The notes beneath the pieces were generated by a model, which had not been told where the DNA came from, made no database searches, and saw only the letters and a list, made by a program, of their open reading frames with translations. From assembly GCA_030698405.1 (NCBI GenBank), contig JAUYMU010000048.1, positions 1 through 41,259 on the forward strand: DNA of 41,259 nt, read 5' to 3'. A program made the translations under genes and the position numbers. Shown here in pieces: positions 14,265-22,464 of this stretch. The stretch is from Bacteroidota bacterium. GTDB lineage: Bacteria > Bacteroidota > Bacteroidia > Bacteroidales > Prolixibacteraceae. The stretch's first letter is position 1; every line of letters begins with the position of its first letter.

Positions 14265-16388
14265 CTATTTGCCAATTAAGATAATTACTGAGCGTGCCCC
14301 AACCATAAAATTATGCTGGTCTTCAATCCGGGGTTCATTCGATATCGGATGAAAATCGAAAGGCGAAGGCATTTCTGTATTTACCGATACATGCCATTGC
14401 TTTCCTTCAGGTAATTGTGGTAATTCAAAACCGATTGATTCCCAGTGCATATTCATGGCGACATACAAAATATCATCTCCTACAAATCCACTTTTTGCAT
14501 GGCCACCGTCGAGCATAAACGCGAAAATACGGCTTGACGGAGACCAATCGGCCTGCCAGGGTTTTTTGCCATGAAAGGAAATGTCAGGAAAACCTGTATT
14601 CATGTAATCGGCATTCCTGAAATGATCTTTATTCCTGAATACCGGGTGATTGCGCCTGAAATTAATGATGTGTTTTGCAAAATTATAGAGGTCGGCATTC
14701 TTCTCTTTTAGCTCCCAGTTCAGCCAGTTAAGTTCATTGTCATGACAATACGTATTGTTGTTCCCATATTGGGTGCGCCCCATTTCATCTCCCATCAAAA
14801 TCATCGGAACACCCTGACTTACCATCAGAATTGCAAGCGCATTCTTTATTTGTTTGTGCCTGAGTGTATTGATGTAATCATCGTTGGTTTCGCCTTCCCA
14901 GCCGCAATTCCAGCTTAGGTTGTCGTTGTTTCCGTCCTGATTGTTTTCGCCGTTGGCTTCGTTGTGTTTTTGGTTGTAAGCAACCATGTCGTACAAGGTA
15001 AACCCATCGTGACAGGTTATAAAGTTGATGCCGGCAGTTGCGCCCCGTGCCCAATACATATCGGGCGATCCCTGAATCCGTTGCGATAAATCACCGATCA
15101 CACCTTCGTCGCCTTTCAGAAATTTACGGATGGTATCCCGGTATTTTCCATTCCATTCGGCCCAGCGGCCATAAAACGGGAATGAACCAACCTGGTACAA
15201 TCCACCTGCATCCCAGGCTTCGGCGATCAGTTTGCATTTTGCCAGAACCGGGTCGTAAGCCAGTGATTCGAGAAGGGGAGGGTTGCTCAACGGACTTCCG
15301 TCCTGCGACCGTCCAAGTATTGCAGCCAAATCGAACCGGAAACCGTCGATGTGATATTCCGAAGCCCAGTAACGCAAACAATCGAGCACCATGCTGCGCA
15401 CAACCGGATGGTTGCAGTTCAGTGTGTTGCCCGTTCCTGAAAAGTTGTAATAATAACCTTCAGGCGTGAGCATGTAATAAGTCTTGTTATCAATTCCCTT
15501 GAACGAAATGGTTGGCCCGCGGTGATCGCCTTCGGCAGTGTGGTTGAAAACAACATCCAGCAAAACTTCGATGCCATTGGTATGAAGTTCCTTGATCAGC
15601 GTTTTGAGTTCATCAACCTGCATACCATATTTGCCGGTAGCCGCGTAACCCGACTTAGGCGCAAAGAAATTGAGTGTGCTGTAACCCCAGTAATTAACAA
15701 GCAATTCGCCGGTTTCTGGATCTTTTTTACTGTGCTCGTATTCATCGAACTCATAAATAGGCATCAGTTCAACGCAATTGATACCCAATTCAAGTAAATA
15801 AGGTATTTTCTCTTTGAGTCCGGTAAAAGTCCCTTTGAATTTTACTCCTGAATTGGGATGATTGGTAAAACTCCTGACGTGCATTTCATATACAATCAGA
15901 TCTTCAATCGGAGTTTCGAGTGGCTTGTCGCCTTCCCAGTCGAAATCTTCAAAAACCAACCGCGAACGGAATGGATAAAGTTTGTCCCAGTTGGGTGGTG
16001 CCAGCCACGTGTCGCGACCTCCGATGGCTTTTGCATAAGGATCGGAGAGTATTTTTCCCTTGTCGAAACGATGTCCGGTTTCGGGCTCAAAAGGTCCATC
16101 CATGCGGTAACCGTATTCCAGTGTTTCATAGTCAAGATCGAAAACAATCATCGAATAGACATTCCCGATCATGAACTCCTTCGGAAATGGAATTTCAGCA
16201 AAAGGTTGCTCTGCGTTTTTCTCGAACAAAACCAGCGTGCACGAAGTTGCCGAACTTGAATAAATCGAGAAATTAACGCCGTTGGGAACCATTGTTGCAC
16301 CAAAAGGCAACACGTGTCCCCGCCGGTATTTTATTCCCTCAAACTCATGCGTGGGGTAGTAATCAATTCTGGTATCGAATTCGGCCAT
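14265..16388 (-). CDS. glgX: Glycogen debranching enzyme GlgX (GH13 isoamylase type)
   Basis: Hydrolyses alpha-1,6 branches of glycogen or of its limit dextrins; cytoplasmic. 707 residues: an N-terminal CBM48-like beta-sandwich (about 20-130), then a GH13 (beta/alpha)8 barrel with region I DVVFNHT, region II GFRFDLAAILGR (nucleophile D353), region III IAEAWD (acid/base E390), region IV FITCHDGFTLYD (D461), and a C-terminal beta domain. The order and the substrate-loop sequence fit the GlgX/TreX group. It starts 5 bp after a STAS-domain gene and belongs to a unit with an AGE-superfamily protein. No glycogen synthase or phosphorylase is nearby, so the unit is not the standard glg operon. Confidence 0.93.
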   Translation of the reverse strand: MAEFDTRIDYYPTHEFEGIKYRRGHVLPFGATMVPNGVNFSIYSSSATSCTLVLFEKNAEQPFAEIPFPKEFMIGNVYSMIVFDLDYETLEYGYRMDGPFEPETGHRFDKGKILSDPYAKAIGGRDTWLAPPNWDKLYPFRSRLVFEDFDWEGDKPLETPIEDLIVYEMHVRSFTNHPNSGVKFKGTFTGLKEKIPYLLELGINCVELMPIYEFDEYEHSKKDPETGELLVNYWGYSTLNFFAPKSGYAATGKYGMQVDELKTLIKELHTNGIEVLLDVVFNHTAEGDHRGPTISFKGIDNKTYYMLTPEGYYYNFSGTGNTLNCNHPVVRSMVLDCLRYWASEYHIDGFRFDLAAILGRSQDGSPLSNPPLLESLAYDPVLAKCKLIAEAWDAGGLYQVGSFPFYGRWAEWNGKYRDTIRKFLKGDEGVIGDLSQRIQGSPDMYWARGATAGINFITCHDGFTLYDMVAYNQKHNEANGENNQDGNNDNLSWNCGWEGETNDDYINTLRHKQIKNALAILMVSQGVPMILMGDEMGRTQYGNNNTYCHDNELNWLNWELKEKNADLYNFAKHIINFRRNHPVFRNKDHFRNADYMNTGFPDISFHGKKPWQADWSPSSRIFAFMLDGGHAKSGFVGDDILYVAMNMHWESIGFELPQLPEGKQWHVSVNTEMPSPFDFHPISNEPRIEDQHNFMVGARSVIILIGK

Positions 16389-16393
16389 GGCGT

Positions 16394-16723
16394 TTAAAAT
16401 GAGTTAAGTGCATTTTCGATGGAGTCGGTAATTTCGAAAAAATTGATGAATCCTGTCATCGACATCACATCCCTGATTTCTTCGGAAACTCCAACCAGAA
16501 TTACCTTTCCGTTTTTCGATTTAATTTGCCGGTAAATCATCAGCAAAACTCTTAATCCGGCGCTGGATACATAACTGACACCGGAAAGATCGAGCAGCAC
16601 ATTGTTCGTTTCGGCGACTGTTCCCATAATTTGCGACTGAAGATCTCCGGCGGTTTTGCTGTCGATACTTCCTTCAGCCGTTATTATTACGATATTTTCG
16701 TTTTTACTGATACTTACGTTCAT
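16394..16723 (-). CDS. STAS-domain protein (second antagonist) inside the glgX unit
   Basis: This 109-residue single STAS domain has the motif LSGVSYVSSAGLRVL, where S54 (the Ser before Ala-Gly) is the expected phospho-acceptor. The frame extends to a TTG at 16747, but the ATG at 16723 (MNVSIS) matches the usual STAS start and I use it. It sits between the AGE-like gene (25 bp) and glgX (5 bp). A regulatory protein between two carbohydrate-active enzymes suggests that its level follows that of the enzymes, or that it reports on the pathway. A plausible partner is the RsbW-like kinase at 13225-13659. Confidence 0.88.
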   Translation of the reverse strand: MNVSISKNENIVIITAEGSIDSKTAGDLQSQIMGTVAETNNVLLDLSGVSYVSSAGLRVLLMIYRQIKSKNGKVILVGVSEEIRDVMSMTGFINFFEITDSIENALNSF

Positions 16724-16748
16724 TGTCTCAATTTTTAAAGGATTCAAA

Positions 16749-18587
16749 TTAATCCAACCACGATTTGGGTGAGATTTTCACTTTCACTCGAACCTGCTTG
16801 TCGGTTTCAGGCAATTGAACGGTTAGGTTGTTTGCATCGAAATTCGTGTAAGGTTCGTCGTCGATAAAACATTCTTCTAGAAACACGCTGTTGGGAGGAA
16901 GAATATCAGGAGAAACCCGTAGGATATTGTCTTTAAATCCGTTTGGCATCGGTTTGAAGTACAGGAACAGTGGTTGCTTGGTGATCAGCAGGTTGATGTA
17001 TGTTGCCGATAAATAGCAAAGTTCCATGCTGTGGTAACCGCTCATGGAGTGGCTTCCCTTGAAACGTTCGTTGCCCAAAAGGTATGGTAAGCCATTGGCT
17101 AGTGTATTGAAATAAACTCCGCCATCGTCGTTGTCGAGGAAAAATGAGTTGTAGAAAGCGGCCACTTCTCGGGCGTGTTTGTTGTATTCATCATCTTTTA
17201 AAATGCCGTGCAAAATCAGGTAGGCCAAAACTGCCTGTTCCTGTTGCCACCAGGCTTTCCGGTCGTGCCATACAAATTCGGGATGTTTGCCATCCGGTTT
17301 TTTTGTTCTTTCCACCACATCGTACCAGCCGCCGCGCTGTCTGTCGCACCCGTATTCGGGCATTAATTCAGCAATTTTACGGGCAAATTCGATGTATTCA
17401 GGTTTTGGTTTCAGCGATTGCATCCTCATCAGGTTCCATGCAATCTTCAGGTTATGACCGACAACCGCCCTGTTTTGCTGCCAGCCCCAACTTTGGTCTT
17501 TGCTCCAGTCTTCAAAGAATTTTTCCTGAACGAATGGACTGTTTTCGTAATCGGGAAAATATTTTGTGATGGTATCGAAGGTGTATTCCAGAAACTCGGC
17601 ATGTTTCGGATCGCCGGTTGCCAGGTAAAGATTAATCAGGTAGGCAGGGGCATGATCGCCCACCGAATTCCAGTTTTTGCGGGCACGGTTATGAGCCAGC
17701 GATTCGGCTCTCGGATCGAGTGTAATTGGGTCGATGTGCGAAAAATAGCCCATTCCAGCTTCGTCTTTAAAGAATTTCTCAAACAAAGACAGCGTTTTTT
17801 CGATGTCGGACATGATTTTTGGATCGCCTGTAATGCGCATGGTTTGCGTTGGACCTGCCAAAGCATAAATCTGCTCATACATCGGGAGCGAATCGTAATC
17901 GTCGCCAAATTCGGAGGTGAGCAATTTTGTCTCTTTGTCGCCTTCAACTTTTAAACCGTGATACCAATATACAATGTCCTCGTCGGCATCGTAGAAGCGC
18001 ATGTGATCGCGCAGGTATTCGGTTCCTTTTTCTGCGCCTTCCAAGAATTCCTCTTTCCCGGTTAACAGGTAGGCCGAAGCAAATCCGAAAACCAGCCGTG
18101 AAATGGTGTCTGTTTCCTGCAAGAAATCGCCTTTTTTTGCGCCGCCAAGTTGGAGCATCGTGCGGTATTTCGAATAATCGATAGGCTCGTGAGGGTGGTT
18201 GAATTGCCAGTTGAGGTAGCTGTGTGCAATGGAGTCGATTTGGTTGATCCACCAATCCGGTTCCTCGTGCCGGTAAATTCCGGGACCCTTGCCGGGGAAA
18301 ACCAGCCACTGCGCCTGAAATATTGTTTCAGACTGTTCGGTTCCGGGGTAAAAAGTGCCATAAGCAAAAACCATTTGACGGGGCAGGGCCAGCAGTTTGT
18401 ATATGTCGCCGGTAGCATCCTGGTAGCCTTCATTCAGGTTTCGGGCATAACGTGCGTAGCAATTGTCGGTTAAAAAAGCTTTAAACTCGCGGGCATCGGA
18501 AGTTTTTAATTTAAAACTGCGTTCGCTTAAATTGAAATCGGTAACATAACCGGCGATTGTGTCTGAAAAGGTGAAATTGATTTCCAT
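16749..18587 (-). CDS. AGE-superfamily (alpha/alpha)6-barrel protein, large form with an extra N-terminal domain
   Basis: This 612-residue protein is related to N-acylglucosamine 2-epimerase and cellobiose epimerase/mannose isomerase. Superfamily hallmarks are NRAVVGHNLKIAWNLMRM (H378 of the GHxxxxAW motif) and KAWWQQEQAVLAYL (about 444-457), with HDRKAW just before. Ordinary AGE enzymes have about 400 residues. Here about 110 residues precede the barrel, with an apparent small beta-rich domain (residues about 10-100), and a C-terminal beta tail follows (about 540-612). It probably isomerises or epimerises a sugar or oligosaccharide, but the substrate is unknown. Shine-Dalgarno AAGGAG lies 7 nt before the ATG. 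Its place between LtrA and STAS/glgX suggests a role in storage-glucan or stress-linked sugar metabolism. Confidence 0.8.
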   Translation of the reverse strand: MEINFTFSDTIAGYVTDFNLSERSFKLKTSDAREFKAFLTDNCYARYARNLNEGYQDATGDIYKLLALPRQMVFAYGTFYPGTEQSETIFQAQWLVFPGKGPGIYRHEEPDWWINQIDSIAHSYLNWQFNHPHEPIDYSKYRTMLQLGGAKKGDFLQETDTISRLVFGFASAYLLTGKEEFLEGAEKGTEYLRDHMRFYDADEDIVYWYHGLKVEGDKETKLLTSEFGDDYDSLPMYEQIYALAGPTQTMRITGDPKIMSDIEKTLSLFEKFFKDEAGMGYFSHIDPITLDPRAESLAHNRARKNWNSVGDHAPAYLINLYLATGDPKHAEFLEYTFDTITKYFPDYENSPFVQEKFFEDWSKDQSWGWQQNRAVVGHNLKIAWNLMRMQSLKPKPEYIEFARKIAELMPEYGCDRQRGGWYDVVERTKKPDGKHPEFVWHDRKAWWQQEQAVLAYLILHGILKDDEYNKHAREVAAFYNSFFLDNDDGGVYFNTLANGLPYLLGNERFKGSHSMSGYHSMELCYLSATYINLLITKQPLFLYFKPMPNGFKDNILRVSPDILPPNSVFLEECFIDDEPYTNFDANNLTVQLPETDKQVRVKVKISPKSWLD

Positions 18588-18594
18588 TGTTTAT

Positions 18595-18600
18595 CTCCTT
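18595..18600 (-). promoter_or_regulatory. Shine-Dalgarno AAGGAG before the AGE-family gene
   Basis: AAGGAG is spaced 7 nt from the ATG at 18587. It is one of the few clear ribosome-binding sites in the window and supports this start over internal ones. Confidence 0.5.
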
Positions 18601-18610
18601 TATTAAGTTT

Positions 18611-19828
18611 TTAATTGATTTTCAACTGTGATGATAGCCATAAATGCAAACCCTGTATGGCCGGAATAGCCAGAATTGTACCCAATAAGCCAAGTAGTAC
18701 GAACATATTAAATGAACTGCCAAAAATTCCTATGGCGATGGCCAGGGCTGCACTTATTACTTTGAAAGAAAACAGCATTTGGTTATTCTTCCTGTGAAAT
18801 ACGATTACCTTATGGTGGTGGTCTTCGTTTTCGGAAACAAGTCCGAGCAGACCGGTTATCAGCAGGGTTGAGGCAACTGCGCCGCACAATAACCAGTGAA
18901 CCGGAAATGGAACAAGATTTTCCGGAGAAGTCGTGAAAATTGCCAGAATTCCTGATCCGACTGCAGTGATAGACATTGTCAATGGCAAATGCAAATAGCT
19001 CCAGCCCAGAATGTGCCATACATTTCGTTTAAAAACCCGGTACATTACATGGTCGATGTACAGCCACCAGATAAGAAATGAAATACACAATCCCAATATG
19101 CAGGAAATAGCAGTTCCCCAGGTGAATAAATCAGCAGAGGAAAGTCCGTTTACAGAGGCGACCACCGTTTCGCCTATGGTTAAAATTACCAATAGTCCAA
19201 AACGTTCAGGAATATGAGAAGTGCTTATTTTAGGCAACTGTGCCTGTGTTTTGAGGGTTACAATTGGCGTAATCATATCGATGAACAGGCCGGTTCCCCA
19301 CAAAATAAATTTATATGGCGCCGGAACAAAAATTGAAACGATCCAGATGATAACTGATATAGAAAATCCGGAAGTAAAAATATAGGAAAGCCTTCTTTCG
19401 AGCTTGGTTTCTCCGGCGGTAAGCCACAAATAAATCAGCAGGATGCGCGAGATAAGGTAGGACACGGCAAATATGTTTGCTTTATCGCCCATTGCGCCAT
19501 GAACCGAAAACGCGATTCCAGCCAAAGGAATCATATTCAGAAAGGTGAATATCCGGTGACGGATATCGTTCATTTCGTATCGCTCGTTGTAGTAAGTAAT
19601 GCTGTTCCAGATCCACCAGGCAGGAATAAATAAAAAGATGAACTCGCCAAAGCCTTCCCACGAAATATGTTTGAAGAGCGAATGCGATAACTGGGCAAGA
19701 ATGGATACAAACATCAGATCGTAAAAAAGTTCCAGCCACGAGGCTTTCCGCTCTTTATCAATGTTTTCGTCTGTCCGTATCTTTGGTTTTTGCCACCAGA
19801 TATGCTTGCCGTGTATAAAAACGTTCAT
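18611..19828 (-). CDS. LtrA family (low temperature requirement A) membrane protein
   Basis: 405 residues with about 10-12 hydrophobic helices. The family signature is near the N-terminus: ASWLELFYDLMFVSILAQLS (about residues 29-48). LtrA was first named in Listeria for growth at low temperature. Its biochemical role is not established, and transport has been proposed. The C-terminal helices are followed by a short basic tail. It starts 39 bp after the VOC gene and ends 23 bp before the AGE gene, so it links the DJ-1/ThDP cluster to the glgX unit in one continuous run. Confidence 0.85.
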   Translation of the reverse strand: MNVFIHGKHIWWQKPKIRTDENIDKERKASWLELFYDLMFVSILAQLSHSLFKHISWEGFGEFIFLFIPAWWIWNSITYYNERYEMNDIRHRIFTFLNMIPLAGIAFSVHGAMGDKANIFAVSYLISRILLIYLWLTAGETKLERRLSYIFTSGFSISVIIWIVSIFVPAPYKFILWGTGLFIDMITPIVTLKTQAQLPKISTSHIPERFGLLVILTIGETVVASVNGLSSADLFTWGTAISCILGLCISFLIWWLYIDHVMYRVFKRNVWHILGWSYLHLPLTMSITAVGSGILAIFTTSPENLVPFPVHWLLCGAVASTLLITGLLGLVSENEDHHHKVIVFHRKNNQMLFSFKVISAALAIAIGIFGSSFNMFVLLGLLGTILAIPAIQGLHLWLSSQLKIN

Positions 19829-19867
19829 GAATTGAAGGTTTAATCCTGATGGAGTTTGTTGGTTTAA

Positions 19868-20278
19868 TTAATATTCGTCTTTATAGCCTTCGCTCACTTC
19901 GATGATGTTTCCTTCGGGATCGGCAAGCCAGGCAACCCTCATTCCGGGGATAAATGCGCTCATATCGGCCGGGCCTAAAGTAATTTTCGCAACATTTTCC
20001 AGTTCCTTTAGCATTTCATCGAGGTTCTCAACCGCAAAACATACATGCCGCCAGCAGGGATACATGGGGCCGGCTTCAATCGGAGCATTGTCGGGTCGTT
20101 CTTCAGTTGCTTTGAATATTTCGAAATACATCGCGTCTTTTTTTATCATCACCACCTGGTCGGGACCGGGTGCATAAACGCGCGTTCTTCTAAAACCAAA
20201 ATATTGGGTGTAAAATTCTTCCAGCCTGATTGGATCTTTTGCTACCAATCCGATGTGTGAAAAGGTTGAGTTTGCCAT
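19868..20278 (-). CDS. VOC superfamily protein (glyoxalase-I-like)
   Basis: This 136-residue single VOC domain pair has the four expected metal ligands: H8 (FSHIGL), E53 (MYFEIF), H78 (WRHVCFAV) and E127 (NIIEVSEGY). This is the arrangement of glyoxalase I and related lyases or dioxygenases that act on hemithioacetals or vicinal-oxygen substrates. The substrate is unknown. It starts 6 bp after a DJ-1/PfpI gene and is the last member of the cluster that begins at 25879. Association with DJ-1 and MBL proteins fits a role in handling 2-oxoaldehydes, but this is inferred only from company. Confidence 0.87.
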   Translation of the reverse strand: MANSTFSHIGLVAKDPIRLEEFYTQYFGFRRTRVYAPGPDQVVMIKKDAMYFEIFKATEERPDNAPIEAGPMYPCWRHVCFAVENLDEMLKELENVAKITLGPADMSAFIPGMRVAWLADPEGNIIEVSEGYKDEY

Positions 20279-20284
20279 TTATAG

Positions 20285-20851
20285 TTATTTTGATAGAATT
20301 TCAATTATTTTTTTCGCGAATAAATGTGCATGTCCGCCGGAACGCCCAGTAACGAGGTCGCCATCAACCACCACGTCTTCATCGGTATAAATTGCGCCGT
20401 AGGCTTTCGCATCGCCAATCAGGTTGTTGTGGCATACCAGTTTCCGTCCTTTTATTACTTCTGAAATGGGCGCTGTCAGCCACAATCCGTGACAAATAAT
20501 TCCCTTCAGGATACTTTTTTCAGCAAAAGCTCTTTTCAGGAATTCGGCTGCCGGTGGAATTTTTGTAACATCTTCGGTCCAGCGCAAACGGTCGGAAACC
20601 ATTCCTGAAGGAACGATGATGGCGCTGTAAGTCCGAAGTTCTTCGTCGCTCATATTTTCAAACGATTCCCAACATTCCATCGGAACTTTGTATTCATGCC
20701 CGTGAAAAGTCAACCGTTCCTGACCCCAAAGGCGCGAGAGAAAATGTACTTCAGCGCCTTCTTCGGGGAAACGGTATTTGTAGTAGAAAATCTCGTTTTC
20801 GTAATAATCGGCTTCAAAAAGAATCCCGATTTTTTTTCCTGTCAGACTCAT
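20285..20851 (-). CDS. DJ-1/PfpI family protein (short form)
   Basis: 188 residues with a flavodoxin-like fold. The reactive Cys sits in the nucleophile elbow GIICHGLWL (C120, followed by H121), and an acidic residue in EADYYENE (about 13-20) can pair with it. The C-terminus has the GRSGGHAH tract. The Cys-His order and length resemble PfpI/YhbO-type proteins, which include reported glyoxalase III, deglycase, peptidase and isonitrile hydratase activities. It lies between a SnoaL-like gene (10 bp) and the VOC gene (6 bp). It is one of three divergent DJ-1 paralogues in the same run, so they probably act on different substrates. Confidence 0.87.
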   Translation of the reverse strand: MSLTGKKIGILFEADYYENEIFYYKYRFPEEGAEVHFLSRLWGQERLTFHGHEYKVPMECWESFENMSDEELRTYSAIIVPSGMVSDRLRWTEDVTKIPPAAEFLKRAFAEKSILKGIICHGLWLTAPISEVIKGRKLVCHNNLIGDAKAYGAIYTDEDVVVDGDLVTGRSGGHAHLFAKKIIEILSK

Positions 20852-20861
20852 TTTTCAGATG

Positions 20862-21215
20862 TTATTTAAAAACTGATGTGTCGTGAAAATTTGAAAAATA
20901 CACGATTTTCCCATCTTTCACCCGGTAGTAATTTGCGCCTTTCAAATCCAGTTTATTCCCGTTTGCCATGGGCGATTGAATGTTCCACAATGCAACGGCC
21001 TTGTCGCCTTCGACAATTATTTCAAGCGGAAAATTTCTGAATTCCCGGTTGTTTCTGAGGCCTTCAATACCTGCGGCAACGTTCTCAATACCTTCGATAT
21101 GGCCGAGCAATTGCTCTTCCATGATAACGTTCTGATCGAAAAGTGTGAGATAAGCATCCCAGTTTCCGGAGTTAACAAACTCGAAATATTTTTCAATAAC
21201 TTCTTTTGTAGTCAT
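20862..21215 (-). CDS. NTF2-like / SnoaL-like domain protein
   Basis: This 117-residue protein has the cone-shaped alpha+beta fold signature: an N-terminal helix (TTKEVIEKYFEFVNSGNWDA), a YLTLFDQNVIMEEQLLGHIEGI segment and the C-terminal strand pair NYYRVKDGKIVYFSNFHD. Members are small hydrolases, isomerases or ligand carriers. No catalytic residue can be assigned with confidence. It starts 21 bp after a second NTF2-like gene. Confidence 0.8.
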   Translation of the reverse strand: MTTKEVIEKYFEFVNSGNWDAYLTLFDQNVIMEEQLLGHIEGIENVAAGIEGLRNNREFRNFPLEIIVEGDKAVALWNIQSPMANGNKLDLKGANYYRVKDGKIVYFSNFHDTSVFK

Positions 21216-21236
21216 TACGATTGGGTTAAAATGTTT

Positions 21237-21677
21237 TTACTGAACTTCGGATATTCGTTTGAATGAATCAAATTCACCCACTTTGTATTTCACAATTACC
21301 GCTTTGTTGCGTTTTGTGTCTTTTTTCACTTCCCACTCCTGATGTACACAATATCCTTCCCATTTGCTGTATGCGGCGGGGGCTTCCCATGTTTTGGCCT
21401 GCCAGTTTACAATTACCTTTACTTTTGCACGGTCGCCATCAATGGCGATATCCAGCATTTGAATGATGTGCTGCTGGTCAAAAAAGGTATGGGTAACATT
21501 GTGCAACCATGTCCGAAATTCATCCGCGTTTTTTATCGGGCAATTGGGAAATTCAATCAACAGGTCATCGTCTGAACTTACCAATTCGAGCAATTCTTCG
21601 GCAGGAGCATGTTCTGTAAGTTTTTTAAACCAGTAATAGGCCAATTCTTTTACTTCGGAAGTTGTTAAGGTTTCCAT
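21237..21677 (-). CDS. NTF2-like (SnoaL-type) protein, second copy
   Basis: 146 residues that appear to share the NTF2 fold. Helix 1 carries ELAYYWFKKLTEHAPAEELLELVS, then LLIEFPNCPIKNADEFRTWL, a HNVTHTFFDQQH stretch, and central strands with VKVIVNWQAKTWE. Sequence is very different from the neighbouring copy, so this is not a recent duplication. Clusters of SnoaL-like genes beside DJ-1 genes suggest paired binding or processing of one small molecule, but this is speculation. The gene lies 11 bp after the DJ-1 gene at 21689. Confidence 0.7.
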   Translation of the reverse strand: METLTTSEVKELAYYWFKKLTEHAPAEELLELVSSDDDLLIEFPNCPIKNADEFRTWLHNVTHTFFDQQHIIQMLDIAIDGDRAKVKVIVNWQAKTWEAPAAYSKWEGYCVHQEWEVKKDTKRNKAVIVKYKVGEFDSFKRISEVQ

Positions 21678-21688
21678 TTTGATTTCTT

Positions 21689-22447
21689 TTATTTTGATAA
21701 AACTTCAACCAGTAATTTCCCATAAGCCATTGATGATTCAACCGATAATGCGGTAACGAAGGGGAAATCGTAAGCTACGCAAGGTTTTTCGCGGTTCGCG
21801 GTTTCATCGGCAAGAACAGTCCCGTTTGGTCCGGCAGCATCTTCCACCAAATATTGTAAAGGAAAAACAAACCCTTGGGTAACAAGGTCGGTGCCTTTAT
21901 TTTCGGGGATAGTGTTCACCAAATCGTACGACAAATCCGAATCAAAATCCCATGCATGTGGATGGGCGCATACTTTTTTACCCCAGATAATACTTTTGTT
22001 ATTGTTTTCAGGATTGCGCGTTTGTGCGAGTGCAGCCATGGTGTAGCAAATTGCCCCGATTACTTTTTTTGATTGAAAAGCCTCCAGCAACAATCTGTGT
22101 ACAAACGGATTTCCGGTAATATCCAGGGGAGATCCGGGCCCGCCAACCATCACAATCGCGTCAAAATCGTTCATGTTTGCTTCTTCGATCTTTATTGGAT
22201 TATTCCATTCTCCATTTTGCAGAAGTTCGTTGACCCGATTAACAACTTCAGGAGGATTTACCTTGTAGTTTTGTTTGGGGTCAATCATTTCAGCATCCAT
22301 GCTGATTACCATCGGGAGTGGTGTTTTTCCGAATTTGGTGGCGAGGGTAAGTTCAAAACCTGCATTTTTAAGTGCATCCCAGGGAGCTTGCAATTCTTCG
22401 GCCCACAAGCCGTAATTCGATGCCAAACAGAGTATTTTTTTGTTCAT
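21689..22447 (-). CDS. DJ-1/PfpI family protein (Hsp31-like, medium form)
   Basis: 252 residues. The N-terminus has ILCLASNYGLWAEELQAPWD with an acidic pair (E17/E18), the mid-region VMVGGPGSPLDI, and the nucleophile elbow GAICYTMAAL (C134). The length and the ASNYG/GGPGSP motifs resemble the Hsp31/type-1 glutamine amidotransferase-like branch, in which glyoxalase III activity is known. It lies 17 bp after the MBL gene, inside the cluster. The C-terminal motif VTALSVESSMAYGKLLVEVL resembles the tail of the 278-aa paralogue at 25043, which ends FLTARSLQCSYEFGEVFVQML. These two are therefore closer relatives of each other than of the short DJ-1 at 20285. Confidence 0.87.
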   Translation of the reverse strand: MNKKILCLASNYGLWAEELQAPWDALKNAGFELTLATKFGKTPLPMVISMDAEMIDPKQNYKVNPPEVVNRVNELLQNGEWNNPIKIEEANMNDFDAIVMVGGPGSPLDITGNPFVHRLLLEAFQSKKVIGAICYTMAALAQTRNPENNNKSIIWGKKVCAHPHAWDFDSDLSYDLVNTIPENKGTDLVTQGFVFPLQYLVEDAAGPNGTVLADETANREKPCVAYDFPFVTALSVESSMAYGKLLVEVLSK

Positions 22448-22464
22448 TTCAACTGATTTTTTGG

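Noticed and set aside
14032-14284. Short ORFs on both strands in the gap between glgX and the STAS gene
   Set aside because: They translate through the CCCGGGG and TACCCC hairpins, have no family resemblance and overlap the glgX end; they look like by-products of repeat DNA.
16724-16747. TTG start of the STAS protein at 16747
   Set aside because: The extra eight residues precede the conserved STAS start MNVSIS, which has an ATG at 16723.
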